Source: Sporopachydermia quercuum | Taxonomy: Eukaryota > Ascomycota > Sporopachydermiomycetes > Sporopachydermiales > Sporopachydermiaceae | Direction of reading: 5' to 3' | Assembly: GCA_001599295.1 (NCBI GenBank) | Contig: BCGN01000005.1 | Location: 1,240,001-1,304,000 of the forward strand | Length of the DNA stretch: 64,000 nucleotides | Shown: piece by piece, positions 21,693-32,499 of the stretch | Numbering within the stretch: position 1 is the stretch's first letter | How the letters are laid out: the number at the start of each line of letters is the position of its first letter | Program-made: the position numbers and the translations under genes | Notes under the pieces: model-generated | Told to the model about the DNA's origin: nothing | The model's input: only the letters and a program-made list of their open reading frames with translations | The model's database searches: none

Positions 21693-24178
21693 CTAACTAT
21701 TACCAGAAACCACAAGTTTTTGTAAATGACCCATAAATGTTTGTAAACTAACATCATCAGTCAAAACAACTCCACCACTTGCAGCAACATCACCTGAATT
21801 ATAAGTAACTGAAGGGTTCAGTTTAGAAAATAAGAATCTAGCTTGTGATCCACCAGCTTCTGTATCAATGAATCTTGGTAAAGGAAATCTATCAACTAAT
21901 AACTCAGCAGCTTCTTTCCTTGGTTCTTCAAGTAGTTCTTTAAGATTTGCATATTCTTCTTGTTCCTGATAACCAGCTTTTCTCCAAGCGGCGATTGTTT
22001 CACCATGATAAATTAAGATATGGAAAAAAGTATCAAGAAGGAGAATGACATCTGGCTGAACAGAAACAGAGTCTAATAATACAGGTTCAGGCTCAGAATC
22101 AAATTTGAAGGCAGTTAGAGTAGGTTGAATCATGATAAGAGAGTTGGTAGTATCTTCTCTATTTAATGTATGACGATAGAATGCTGTTTCATCTGGTGAG
22201 TTGTTAAACACTTGAATGAATTGTGATCGACGTAGATGAAACATGAATTGAGGATATAAAGAGAAATTGGGACTTAGTCTAAAAGATAATTCATCATCTT
22301 TCCTGAAATGAGCAAACTTTTGGCACAGTCGAATTAACATTCTGTCAATCCATCTTAAGATATCAGGACCATCGTCAGTATTAGCTTTATAGATAGCGAT
22401 TCTTGACATAAGAACAGAAGCTGCTTCTTGATCAAAAGAAGCAGCAATTTGAGGATCCCCTGGAGAAACAATTTGTCTGCAAACTGTAGTAACACGTACT
22501 CTATTAGTTCCTGATGCATGTTGGTATGTGGTGATATATTGAATCATAGCTTGTTGCTGGGGTTGATTTTCATTGCCATAGCCACCCATTGGTACTGTAG
22601 AACCCGCGCCTGATGATCCAGTGGTTGCTACTTCAAAAAATATGGCATATGTATGTAATGGAGACACTGAGCATAACTTCCAACTGGTTGTTCCACCAAT
22701 TCCTACTTCTGTTTCTGAAACTGATGGGCCAGTTTTCTTGTTAGAAACTGCATGACCAATCAAACCTGAGACCTTTAACTCTTTAGATGTTAATACTTCC
22801 AATGAACCATTGAATCCCATTAATAAATATCCATCGTCGTCCTTATTAAACATTCTCAGGAAACTTTGCTTGAAAATAGAAGTAGTAAATGCATCAGATA
22901 GAACCATAACACCTCCTGTTTGATTTGACAAGCTTCTTAACTCATCCATACCGATTTGATCGTAACAACCAGCAAAGATATCAACAGTATGACTACTAGT
23001 GGTCAATGTCTTTGCCAAACCGTCATAAAACTTGGTAGCTTTCTTGAAATGTTTAGCACTATCACGGTCTATGTCGGAATGAGATCTGATTGGTTCTTTC
23101 AGTTCATTTGAAACGATCATACCAGGTCCTTCCGTACAAGGACCACCAGAGAACAACATAATACGAGCTCCAGTATTAACAAATGATGACTCCAAGATAC
23201 TCGTAGCCACTTTCAATGCCACACCAGTACATCTTAAAGGTCTCTTATCATGAGCAACTGCCCAAGAATCTTTCTTCAAGTTTTCTAATAAAGAAGTGAT
23301 CTGGAACTCAACTTCTTGAACTGGCATCAACAATCTACCAGGACCATACTGAGACATTGATTGTTGAGAAGGTCGATAAGTAGCACCTGCAGCGCCAGGA
23401 GCCCCATTTTTGAAGGGAATTTTACTTTCCAAGCTCAAGATATTAGTAATTTCAGTTGCCGTATAGTCCTTATTACCACGGAAAATGTAGGACTTGTTGC
23501 AAGATTCATAACTCATATCATGAACTTGAACAAGAGTTCCATAGGTAATAAGACCAATAAGAGCATTAGGAGGCAATAATGATAAACTGACTAACAAAGC
23601 ATCCTTCAACGCTTGTAGGTTTTCATCATCTTGACATAAATCAACAACGTAAAAAAAAATTGGTGGGGTCTGAACAGGACGAGACAAAATATACTCAATA
23701 GTTGTTGAAGAGGGTTGAAGTTGTAAAGGCAAAGTATTTACCGATAGTGCATCAAAATTGGCAGGTAATTGATTGCGTGTCAAACAAAAAGGACAGAACC
23801 AGCTTCTTGATGCTAAATCCAACTGACAATAAGGATTCAAAATAGCTTTACAAGTAGCTGTTCTACAAATAACAGGATCTGCTTCGTAGATTGGCAATGA
23901 CTCTCTTTCTTTCAATGGTTTGTACAGTGAAGCAATCGGTACTACCAAGCGCGATGCCTCGATACGAGTAGATGGAAATGTATTCCACGAGAATCTTACT
24001 CCATCGATATCTTCAATATCTTCAAACTCCTAGTACTTTGTTAGTACAANTGTTCATCTGGAAATATGTATACACCTATACAGTTGAGCTGATGATATCG
24101 ACTGTACAAAACTAGCAATAAACCATCAACAGTACTATCCGCATTTCCATATCTAATACATTCAATATAACATACCAT
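21693..24178 (-). CDS. SEC23: COPII coat GTPase-activating subunit Sec23, two exons with ATG-only first exon
   Basis: GAP for Sar1 in the COPII inner coat (with Sec24) that buds vesicles from the ER. Exon 2 (24029-21693) starts [20 protein letters not shown], which matches the conserved Sec23 N-terminus but has no ATG. Upstream, ATG at 24178-24176 is followed at once by GTATGT, and the intron (24030-24175, 146 nt) ends with TACTAACAAAGTACTAG. Joining gives [14 protein letters not shown], parallel to S. cerevisiae MDFETNEDINGVRF, and a 779-aa protein (S. cerevisiae 768). Visible domains are the zinc finger (CRTATC, then WFCPFC) near residues 55-85, the trunk ([24 protein letters not shown]), and the C-terminal helical and gelsolin parts ([20 protein letters not shown]). 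The Sar1-stimulating arginine is presumed to be in the gelsolin region. It is divergent from GAB1. Confidence 0.95.
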
Positions 24179-24868
24179 TGTTAGATCAATCAACCAATTC
24201 TGAATTCCAAGCCTACTGATTACTAAACAAGCGTTGATTTGGTGTCTGCCAAATCGTTGTGAATATCAAATCAAAGACGCTATTAGCCAATCCTTTGCAT
24301 CGACGGCCACTATTGCTCTTGATTTAACAATCAATTGCAAAATCCACACTCTTAAGTATAAGGAAAAGAAACCAAAGATAATATTTCCATNAAAATATGC
24401 TGAAGGAGGGCGACGAACTATCAGATAATCGNTTGAATTGGTTTTGTTTATATGGAGATATTTCACTTTTATCACTTTGGGCCTTCCACTATGGACTATG
24501 TTTGTGGACAACGAGACTCAAGGTCNACAGAACAATACAAATGGTGTTTGGATGTTGCCACGTCAGAAAATCCATAGGGGTATGTAGAGAGATATTATGT
24601 ATTATTATGTATTACATGCAGTATTTATATTTGAGCTTGCATGATCTAACATACACATACAGATCCATCAAACTTCCACAGAAGTTTGACTTTACTAACT
24701 GTTCTTCCTGTATTGTAATTACAATGTCATTTAAATAGATTCCAATGGATGTTGAAGTATTAATGAAAGGCGCATTTGATCTGCATTGATTCTGTGCGGA
24801 CGGATATTGGGAATTTTTTTTTTCATGGCTAGGAAAAGAACCATAGGTGGGCGACTTTCATTCTAATC
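24179..24868. other. Divergent promoter region between SEC23 and GAB1
   Basis: About 690 bp between divergent starts. It has short chance ORFs broken by three Ns and an oligo-T run near 24817. No gene or RNA signature found. Confidence 0.55.
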
Positions 24869-26185
24869 ATGAGAAAAGTAGCATTGGTGTTGGGTAGCAG
24901 TATAGCCTTAAGGCTAGCTATTTTATATTGGTTCCCTCAATTGACCACAATTCTTGATAACAGGCCCGAAATTTCAACACCTGTCACATCTTTTAAATCC
25001 TTGAAAGAAGGTGTGTTCCAATATTCTCATAATAGAGACCCATACGATGGTGGTGTCTGTCATCAATCACCGTTACTGTTGGTGCTCTTCGCATGGGTTA
25101 CACAATTCACTCAGGATAATGCTATGAACGGTATAATAATAGATTTAGTGTATTGTATTGCTGACATAATTGCCGGACTATTGATTTTCAAAATTACTGG
25201 TCATTTCAATGAACGGATACAATCAAGAAACGAAAGTATTAAGGCAATTGACAAAATTAATAATCCTGAACATAAACATTCTATGATACTGAGCATAAGA
25301 GATCCAATAATTGTTATGATCATATATCTATTCAACCCGCTCAATTTATTGACAACTCTATCACATTCAACTGTTGTTCTGACCAACATGATGATTCTCT
25401 CATGTATTGAAAATGCGCTAAGAGGAAAGCTGCTTGCTACTGGTTATTCATTAGCCATTGCNACTAATCTATCATATCATTCACTATTTCTGATATTCCC
25501 ATTAGCAGTTATTCTCAATGAGAATACAACTAACGTCTTCAGAGAGAAGCCGGTTTTCAGCCTCAAATTTTTCCTTTTATTGTTTTCAAAAATTATAGTA
25601 TTCTCCATAACACTAATGATCTCTCGACTAATTACTGGCTCATGGTTATTTATCTCATCATCATTTGGAACAAACTTCTTTTCAACAGTTCTAACGCCAA
25701 ATCTTGGTCTGTGGTGGTACTTTTTCACGGAGATGTTTGATTTCTTCCAAGATTTCTTCAAGTACGTATTTGAAATCAATCTAGGTATCTTTGTCATACC
25801 AATAACTCTCAGATTGTCTAGCCAACCATTGTTAGGCTTAGTATTAATACTAGGACAATTGGCAATGCTAAGATCATATCCAACGCTTGGTGATTTAGGA
25901 TTGTTCATTTCTCTATTATCAGTATTAAGATATATAGAACCTTTCCTAAGATACACTGTTATTGCTGCTTTAGTATTTTTATATTCCTTAGTACTGGCGC
26001 CTATATTCTATCATCTATGGATAGTTCTTGGATCAGGTAATTCCAATTTCTTCTACGCCATTTCATTGGTTTATACATTAGGAATTGGATTACTGGTATC
26101 TGATTATTTATGGTCAGCATTGAGGTTTGAATATACTGGATACGGTGAAAATAGTGAGAAAGCAAAATCGGTTACTCAGATATAA
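24869..26185 (+). CDS. GAB1: GPI transamidase subunit Gab1 (PIG-U family)
   Basis: Polytopic ER membrane subunit of the GPI transamidase (with Gpi8, Gaa1, Gpi16, Gpi17), which attaches preassembled GPI anchors to proteins. Intronless, 438 aa (S. cerevisiae 394). The N-terminus has the family pattern: a first membrane helix (LVLGSSIALRLAILYWF), then NRPEISTPVTSFKSLKEG and the diagnostic DPYDGGVCHQSPLLLVL. Eight or more further hydrophobic segments follow across the protein (for example FFLLLFSKIIVFSITLMISR and YTLGIGLLVSDYLW). An N at 25462 blurs one residue. It is divergent from SEC23 and convergent with the aminotransferase gene. Confidence 0.93.
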   Translation: MRKVALVLGSSIALRLAILYWFPQLTTILDNRPEISTPVTSFKSLKEGVFQYSHNRDPYDGGVCHQSPLLLVLFAWVTQFTQDNAMNGIIIDLVYCIADIIAGLLIFKITGHFNERIQSRNESIKAIDKINNPEHKHSMILSIRDPIIVMIIYLFNPLNLLTTLSHSTVVLTNMMILSCIENALRGKLLATGYSLAIXTNLSYHSLFLIFPLAVILNENTTNVFREKPVFSLKFFLLLFSKIIVFSITLMISRLITGSWLFISSSFGTNFFSTVLTPNLGLWWYFFTEMFDFFQDFFKYVFEINLGIFVIPITLRLSSQPLLGLVLILGQLAMLRSYPTLGDLGLFISLLSVLRYIEPFLRYTVIAALVFLYSLVLAPIFYHLWIVLGSGNSNFFYAISLVYTLGIGLLVSDYLWSALRFEYTGYGENSEKAKSVTQI

Positions 26186-26841
26186 GTATAATAGGAAGTA
26201 TAGACAACGTAATAGGTAATTTAGTTGCATGGTAGTTTGTTGTCTCGTAGAAAGCAATGGTTATGTGTTACATATCGTTTTAATGTGTAAACTGACATAC
26301 ATATAAAATAACAGTGGTTAACTGCTCGTTTACTGATATCATACTAGTAGCAAGTGTTCATTATATAATTTTACCAGCAAAGCGCTGTGAGTAAGATACA
26401 TAATAATTGTATTCAATTCATAGGAACTACACAGGTGAAACTAATTGCAACAATACAAACTAAGAACTAACTAAGAGCTAATTTTTACATATTCATCAAC
26501 AAAATTACAATAGAAATGTAAGAAAATAATAAAAGAATGAATGACAGGTTATATGTTCGATAGATATGATTGATTTGATGCTCAAGACAACTTCCTTGTA
26601 AGTATAATTTTGTTGTTGGTAGCAAAGTATGATTCGACGTCAAATAGTAAAAGTGGTTATGAATTCAATCCTTTCAATTCTTCTACTATGTTGGACGATT
26701 GTATTCACACGTGGGTATTTTTCTTCTGTTTGTTGCCTCCTGATGCTAAAAGAATGAGATATCATCATACAGATCATATTATATCACCATTTGCCATACC
26801 CTTTTACATCGTCTCACTCATTTTTCGTGAAATACAGAAAC
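26186..26841. other. Convergent intergenic region GAB1/ALT1
   Basis: About 650 bp between convergent stops. The plus ORF from 26610 overlaps the aminotransferase stop and has no coding character. The 3' UTR regions of both genes; nothing else seen. Confidence 0.5.
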
Positions 26842-28536
26842 TCAATTTCTATACTTCTCCATAAATCTTTCGTGGAACTTCTTCCAATAATTAATATATT
26901 CGGTCCCAGGAGCTAAAAATGTAGTACGGAAATGATAGGTACCAGGGACTTGACCAAAACCTGAACCGGGAATCACGCATATACCAGTACTCTCAAGCAA
27001 TTCCATGCAATACAACTCATCAGGTTCTTCACCTAATTCTTTGGCTAATCTAATAGCTCCTTGTGGTAAATCAATCTTGGGGAATAGATACATAGCACCA
27101 TGAGGCTTTTGGCAACTGATACCTTCCATTTCGTTAAAAGCATTGTATAAAGCAAACGCTCTTGATTTCATTGTATTGAAGATACCCATGTACTCTTCAT
27201 TAAATTCCTCATAAGATGCATCACCCTTTTTTGGAGGATTAACCATCAACTCAACTAATGCCTGACCAGTTACAACAGGACACAATGAAATTGAGACAAG
27301 TTTGTTCAAAACGCTAATGAAATCGTCGCTGAATCCAACAAGTTCCATATATCCACCTCTTTGACCGCATTCACCAGTCATACCTTTCGATACTGAATGC
27401 AAAGATGCTAATTGAACGTTTTCATATTTACCAGGAGCTTTAGCCTGCATTTGCCTTAGGACTTTCTTGAATGAATGAAATTCCCCCTGGAAAACATTCT
27501 CTTGATATACTTCATCAGCAATGAGTACTATACCATCAGCTGCTGCAACCTCGATGATTTTTTCAATGTCAGAAATTGTAAGGCAAGAACCAGTAGGATT
27601 ACCAGGATTGATAACGACAATAGCCTTTACTTCTTTACCTTGTAAAATAGATTGTTTGACAAAATCATGGATTTGTTTAGGATCAGTTGACCAATGATTA
27701 TCTTCATCTAAGTAATAAGGAACTGGTGAACCATTAACTAATGATAAGGTTGCACTGTAAAGAGGATATTGAGGAATAGGAATGAGAAATCCTGACTTAG
27801 GACCAACTGATAAAATTGAAAGTAAATAATTGACTGCTGCTGATGCACCGGCAGTCAAGTAGATATCTTTAGGATCAGCTTTAAAACCATCACGCTTAGA
27901 AATGAAATCTGCAACGCTTTGTCTTATACCTAAAACACCTTGTGAATGTGAGTAGGATCCAACAGACCCAATGTCATTTAAAAGCTTTCTTGCTCTTTGA
28001 ACAACATCTGCTTTCAAACTTTTAACAACATATTCGTTGTCTAATAATTTTGGGGCCTGTAATAAAGCAAGAACTTCACGATAGAATGTAATAGGCTTTT
28101 GATCTAATTGTTGAGGATTACCAATGTTCAAATGAATAACACTATCAAAAGGCAAAGAACCTGGCTTTTCTATCAACTGTCGAGTTAGATCATTTGCTCT
28201 ATTTGCAAGTCTTCCTCTTACTGCATATTTTGCTTCGACAACCTTCTCATTCAAATCGCTAAGTTGGAATTGTTTGGGATTGGTTGATGGAATAGAGTTC
28301 AGTGTTGTTTGATTGATATTTGAAGAAATAATATCATCAAGATGTGTGCTACTTGAGGTGGCACTTGCTGTAGCTGCTGTGGCCATTTGTGAAACTTGGG
28401 AAACTTGAAAAAACCTTTCGTCTCGACTTATAACGTTTAATGATTTACTTGATAATCCAAATCTAATCACACGATAGTTCAATATGGATTTGCTTATGCA
28501 AACATTTGGGGATAAAAGTGTTTGCGACATTAGCAT
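26842..28536 (-). CDS. ALT1: Alanine aminotransferase, probably mitochondrial with a possible cytosolic start
   Basis: PLP-dependent transaminase interconverting alanine and 2-oxoglutarate with pyruvate and glutamate. One 564-aa frame; S. cerevisiae Alt1 is 592 aa. The fold-type I core is complete: substrate-loop region HLNIGNPQQLDQKPITF, PLP phosphate-site region LTAGASAAVNYLLSIL, VVINPGNPTGSCLT, LIADEVYQENVF, the Schiff-base lysine in LHSVSKGMTGECGQRGGYME, and the C-terminal arginine region (GTYHFRTTFLAP). The first 50 residues are rich in Ser, Arg and Leu and poor in acids, as in a mitochondrial presequence. A second in-frame ATG at 28386 (MATAATAS, residue 51) falls at its end. One gene could therefore make two isoforms, whereas S. 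cerevisiae uses ALT1 and ALT2. Substrate is inferred from the family; glutamate:glyoxylate activity is less likely. Confidence 0.9.
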   Translation of the reverse strand: MLMSQTLLSPNVCISKSILNYRVIRFGLSSKSLNVISRDERFFQVSQVSQMATAATASATSSSTHLDDIISSNINQTTLNSIPSTNPKQFQLSDLNEKVVEAKYAVRGRLANRANDLTRQLIEKPGSLPFDSVIHLNIGNPQQLDQKPITFYREVLALLQAPKLLDNEYVVKSLKADVVQRARKLLNDIGSVGSYSHSQGVLGIRQSVADFISKRDGFKADPKDIYLTAGASAAVNYLLSILSVGPKSGFLIPIPQYPLYSATLSLVNGSPVPYYLDEDNHWSTDPKQIHDFVKQSILQGKEVKAIVVINPGNPTGSCLTISDIEKIIEVAAADGIVLIADEVYQENVFQGEFHSFKKVLRQMQAKAPGKYENVQLASLHSVSKGMTGECGQRGGYMELVGFSDDFISVLNKLVSISLCPVVTGQALVELMVNPPKKGDASYEEFNEEYMGIFNTMKSRAFALYNAFNEMEGISCQKPHGAMYLFPKIDLPQGAIRLAKELGEEPDELYCMELLESTGICVIPGSGFGQVPGTYHFRTTFLAPGTEYINYWKKFHERFMEKYRN

Positions 28537-29465
28537 TGAATACTATGAATATCAATCAAAGAAATGAGAAATATTTCACTATTTAAATAACTCAAGCTTT
28601 TTCAATATATATGTATTTATTGCTAACGTCCCAGGTTCATACTGTAGCTTTATCTTATACGATCAACGAAAGATGAAATAGTTATGCAACGAAAATTTTA
28701 GTATCCGACCAACCACAGACTTGGAAGTATGCAGGCTTTAATGATAGAAAGATAGGGATAATCAAGGTTAAGATCTGCAAGATCTGTAATAGCTGCATCA
28801 GAAAGGCACTAAATCGTGGTTTAGACCATATTTAGTTGGAAGTTTGATTGCTTGTACGGAAGATAGAATTGGTGGACTTCTAAATACATTGGATTGCGGG
28901 GATGAGACATGTGGAATTGGAAAGGGTTAAAAAAAATGAGGGAAATAGATGATGTTTGAAGCCGTTTCTTACGTGAGTTACTGGACTGTGAATATAATCT
29001 AGCAATTGAAGTGTATACTTTTTTTCAAGAAAAGAATAAAGAATACGTATAATGATCAAACGTTTAATTCAAGTGAATCTTGGCGATAACGAATACTGGG
29101 GTAAATATGAGTGAAAATAATAATTGTCACGAAAACACGTTGAAAGTTTTTTTGAAATCTGGGGTGATTTTGTTAGGCAAAATCACAAGTGACGCATTTG
29201 TGGTGTACGGAAGGAAATGTCAGATAAGAGCTTTAGAAAATTCGGTGAAAAAACTTAAATGACGAGATGATTATGTTTTATATGGCATATTCGGTGAGAT
29301 GTAAGGATAGATGTGTAGATAGATTAAAACAAGAGGCAGTATAGTCATTTTTTGTAAGAACGGGAAGAACTCCGTTGGCAGAGCGAAAAGAAAGAAGAAA
29401 GTTAGTTTCGTTCTAATGCTCAATGGGTTATCTTGCTAAAAGAACTACGTAACTCTGTTGCTGTC

Positions 29466-29502
29466 GTTGCAGCCGTTGCATCCGTTGCATCCGTTGCATC
29501 CG
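29466..29502. promoter_or_regulatory. Four-copy CGG-N6-CGG direct-repeat array
   Basis: Four tandem 9-bp units (GTTGCAGCC once, GTTGCATCC three times). Read on the minus strand this is CGG-ATGCAA-CGG-ATGCAA-CGG-ATGCAA-CGG-CTGCAA-CGA: four CGG triplets in direct orientation with 6-bp spacing. Zn2Cys6 activators bind CGG triplets; Hap1 uses direct repeats with 6-bp spacing and Cat8/Sip4 sites have a related layout. It lies about 930 bp upstream of the aminotransferase ATG. That it is a binding array is inferred. Confidence 0.4.
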
Positions 29503-29726
29503 CTCGTTGATATTATCAACAGTTGCAATTGCGCAGTTGTAACATTTATGAATCGGGCGTGTTATTGTCATTTATCGCAAACGCATGCAAATATCAGATA
29601 TAATCACTGAAAAAACCACGACTCCAGTCCCGCTTACCCATAGTACGCATTCCTTCCTCAAAATNGCACAGGCCATGAGAATATGAAAATAGATGTTAGG
29701 CATCCTTTGCAATGCAGCTATCGCCT

Positions 29727-29978
29727 TCAAAGAACCTCTATCGACTCGTTGCGAAGAATGAATGGAGCCATTNTCTCGCCCAATGTGTGAACGCTAGCCT
29801 CATCTGTTGTGTTGTCAAGTGCGCATATTGCTTGAAGAATGCTGGCATCCATCTTCTCATATGTATCAAGGCTTTCCTCAGGCTCCACGAACGTCTCATG
29901 TGGTCCTTCTGAAGATAGACTTGCGGTCACTTGTGGCTGGAAAGTGGCGTAGTGTACCTGGAAAGCAAGAGTATTCAT
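29727..29978 (-). CDS. Doubtful 83-codon ORF in the ALT1/TEL2 gap
   Basis: ATG-initiated ORF (MNTLAFQVHYATFQPQVTA at the start), acidic in its middle (FVEPEESLDTYEKMD), with no recognised family. Its codons end in G or C more often than those of neighbouring genes. The opposite strand is also open over much of it, so chance is a real possibility. It may be an exon of a spliced gene, a relic, or nothing. An N at 29773 hides one codon. Confidence 0.18.
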   Translation of the reverse strand: MNTLAFQVHYATFQPQVTASLSSEGPHETFVEPEESLDTYEKMDASILQAICALDNTTDEASVHTLGEXMAPFILRNESIEVL

Positions 29979-32267
29979 ATCTGGAGAGATACGTGCAGAG
30001 AAAAAATCAGCTGAGTTGAGGTGTTCTTACGCCTTGTTGAGGATTCTTGTTAGACAACAAAAAAACACCTTTTGTCATCACAATACTTGCGTCATGAAGA
30101 GGATATACCATGATGAATTTTTTGGTGGCTCTTTAGGTGCAAAATAGAGATACAAGGTTGATGAGGGAGGAATAAGACTTTTTGAACTTGCAGTGTAATT
30201 GATTCTATATGGAAGAAAGATGTAAAATTGCTAATTGACTGGAGGAGTCGGAACGGTAAAGACTTTGTTCTGGTATTAGTAAAAAGTGAAATGGAAAGAA
30301 ACAAGATGGGTTTATTTATCTCATATTATGTTCCATATGGAAATACAATCTGAATATTCTGTATCGTACTCAATTGTAAGAATATACCTCATATCTACAA
30401 AGGATCGGCAATTGTTATGATTCCCAGTGTTTTGAAGGTAGAAATTGCAAATACTTGTTTTTTAGGTTGGATTGAGAAATTATCTATGTATAACGGGAAG
30501 TCTGCTGGACAGACAGATTTCAGGTACTTCCTGCAATAACAATATCCCCTTCCCTTCTTGAAGCAGACAGGAATAGTAGTCAATTGTAATTTTTAGGTTT
30601 TTATATCTTAGTTCATTTATGGTAGCGGATAGAAGAATGTGGATTGAGAGTAAGCATATGTAAAGGAAACTGATATGTGTTTGAATATGATGGTTCCGGC
30701 TGGAAGCCAAGAGTATTGAGATATCGGTTTGGATATTAGTTTGGTTTCACTATCATAGGTATTCAGTTCTGAAACAGTTAGAAGGAAGTGTTATGACGCT
30801 GGTGAAGGTATGAAGAACTAAAAGAATGAAATAATTAATATCCAATGACATGAATGTGATTGAATATGCACAAACGATGAATTACTAACTCCTTTTGTTT
30901 AACTATCCCAATGGAAAGATTTTTGAAGAGTCAATCATTTTGTAGTTTGGTGATCATTCATCTGATGTACGTACTGACAGTTGAGATGGATGAGAAAGTG
31001 GGATGAGATCAAAGATCAACCCCGCAAAACTATAAACTAAAATACATTAGAACACTGTTTGACCGTTGAATACGAATCGTTTAGTGTCTGAGTCTTTATT
31101 ATTCTATCGTTCTTGTTCAACTCTTGTTCATCGTTTATGTCACGCGAGATTTGTGATTTTCCACGATTGGATATTCAATTAGTACAATTAATTCAACTGT
31201 ATTATACATTACGTTACGTACATCAACATAAAGCTTAATTAAGTCTTTGATTTAGGGGATGGCAGAATTTTCAAATAGAAGTGATCCTAGATTGATTCTT
31301 TTCGAAACGAAAAAAAAAAAATCTTCAGTTTCGTGATATAAATTATATTAAAAGTTTGCGAAAGATTTTTCTCTTTAGTTCTTGCAACGCTTTGATAGAT
31401 AACGATCTTTGAATCATGTCACTCACTTGTCTGTTCAATGATTAAGGTACCATTNTTTTGAAAGATGACATGATTTCGGGGTACTCGCTTTTCTAAGTGG
31501 GGTTCACCTGTGATAGGAATATCTGATTCTTGTCTGATAATTGAATCGGTTTTATTGTTGTTTTTTTAGTTTACGCTAGTATTTAAATTAGAACAGTCAA
31601 TCAAAAGAATACTAGCTTGAATCAGGAGATTGGAGTGTATGCTGAATTCTTACATTAATGTAAATGACAATATTGTCAACAGCAACCAAAGCAATTTCAC
31701 TTCACTACTTGACGTAGCTTTCTTATCCAGTCTTCACCTTAAAAGAAGTGCATTGTCATTCAGCTTTCGTTTCTTTTCAAATTAATCTAAAATCATCATG
31801 AATGGCCTCTATTTAACTAGAATGATAATTGTAGACGATTCTTGATACAGATTAGAGTAACCCATCAAGTTCTTTGTTCTCCTGTTCAATTGTTCTCTTC
31901 ATGCAAGTGAAGCTTTCTAACTTCTTTCCAGTGGTTAAACTTCTGTCTACGGGGAGATACATACGTCAACAGTTCTATATATTCTATGAACTTTTTAGTT
32001 ATTCACAATGGTTTCAACCCAGAATCTCTGTATAAACAACCAAATAAACCGTTTGATTGCAATCGTTCTTTCTTTCTATAGTCTGTTAGCTTAAATCAGA
32101 AAATAATTAAAAGGGCTTGTGAAAGCAGTTTTTCACAGACAAGAATACATGAATAGGAATTTCCATTCATGCAGTCATATGCGTATATATGCATGTTTGC
32201 ATGCAAACCTTTCTTCATTCTTAAATTCAGAAAAGTGAAAATAACCATTACATATGTAACATAAAAT

Positions 32268-32319
32268 AGCATATAAAATAAACCTAGCATATAAAATAAA
32301 CCTAGCAAATGATAAACCT
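32268..32319. repeat. 18-bp tandem repeat upstream of TEL2
   Basis: AGCATATAAAATAAACCT occurs twice in a row (32268-32285 and 32286-32303), followed by a shortened variant AGCAAATGATAAACCT (32304-32319). It ends about 180 bp before the favoured TEL2 start. It contains TATAAAA, so it may bear on TEL2 promoter use. Confidence 0.6.
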
Positions 32320-32499
32320 AACCGAAGGATCTACACTTTCTTTGATTTATCCTAATTACGAAGATATTTGAATAAGTACATTATGATGATATTAAGGCAT
32401 TAGAGCCATCTATTATTTACATTCAAAAGCTTATATAGAGTATGTCGGTTAAATTTGGAGCATCGTAAATGGTTATCGACGAAGAATCTATTACTTCAA

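Larger units (their letters stand above)
28537..32499. other. 3.9 kb divergent gap between ALT1 and TEL2
   Basis: The longest stretch without an assigned gene. Base composition is not uniform: about 29430-30050 is richer in G+C than its flanks and carries the CGG array (29466-29502) and an 83-codon ATG ORF on the minus strand (29978-29727). Otherwise it has only short ORFs, A- and T-runs (for example 13 A near 31309) and an 18-bp repeat close to TEL2. No tRNA, snRNA, rRNA or transposon signature seen. It could be a large regulatory region, hold an unrecognised non-coding RNA gene, or contain a gene too diverged or too spliced to read. Confidence 0.5.
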
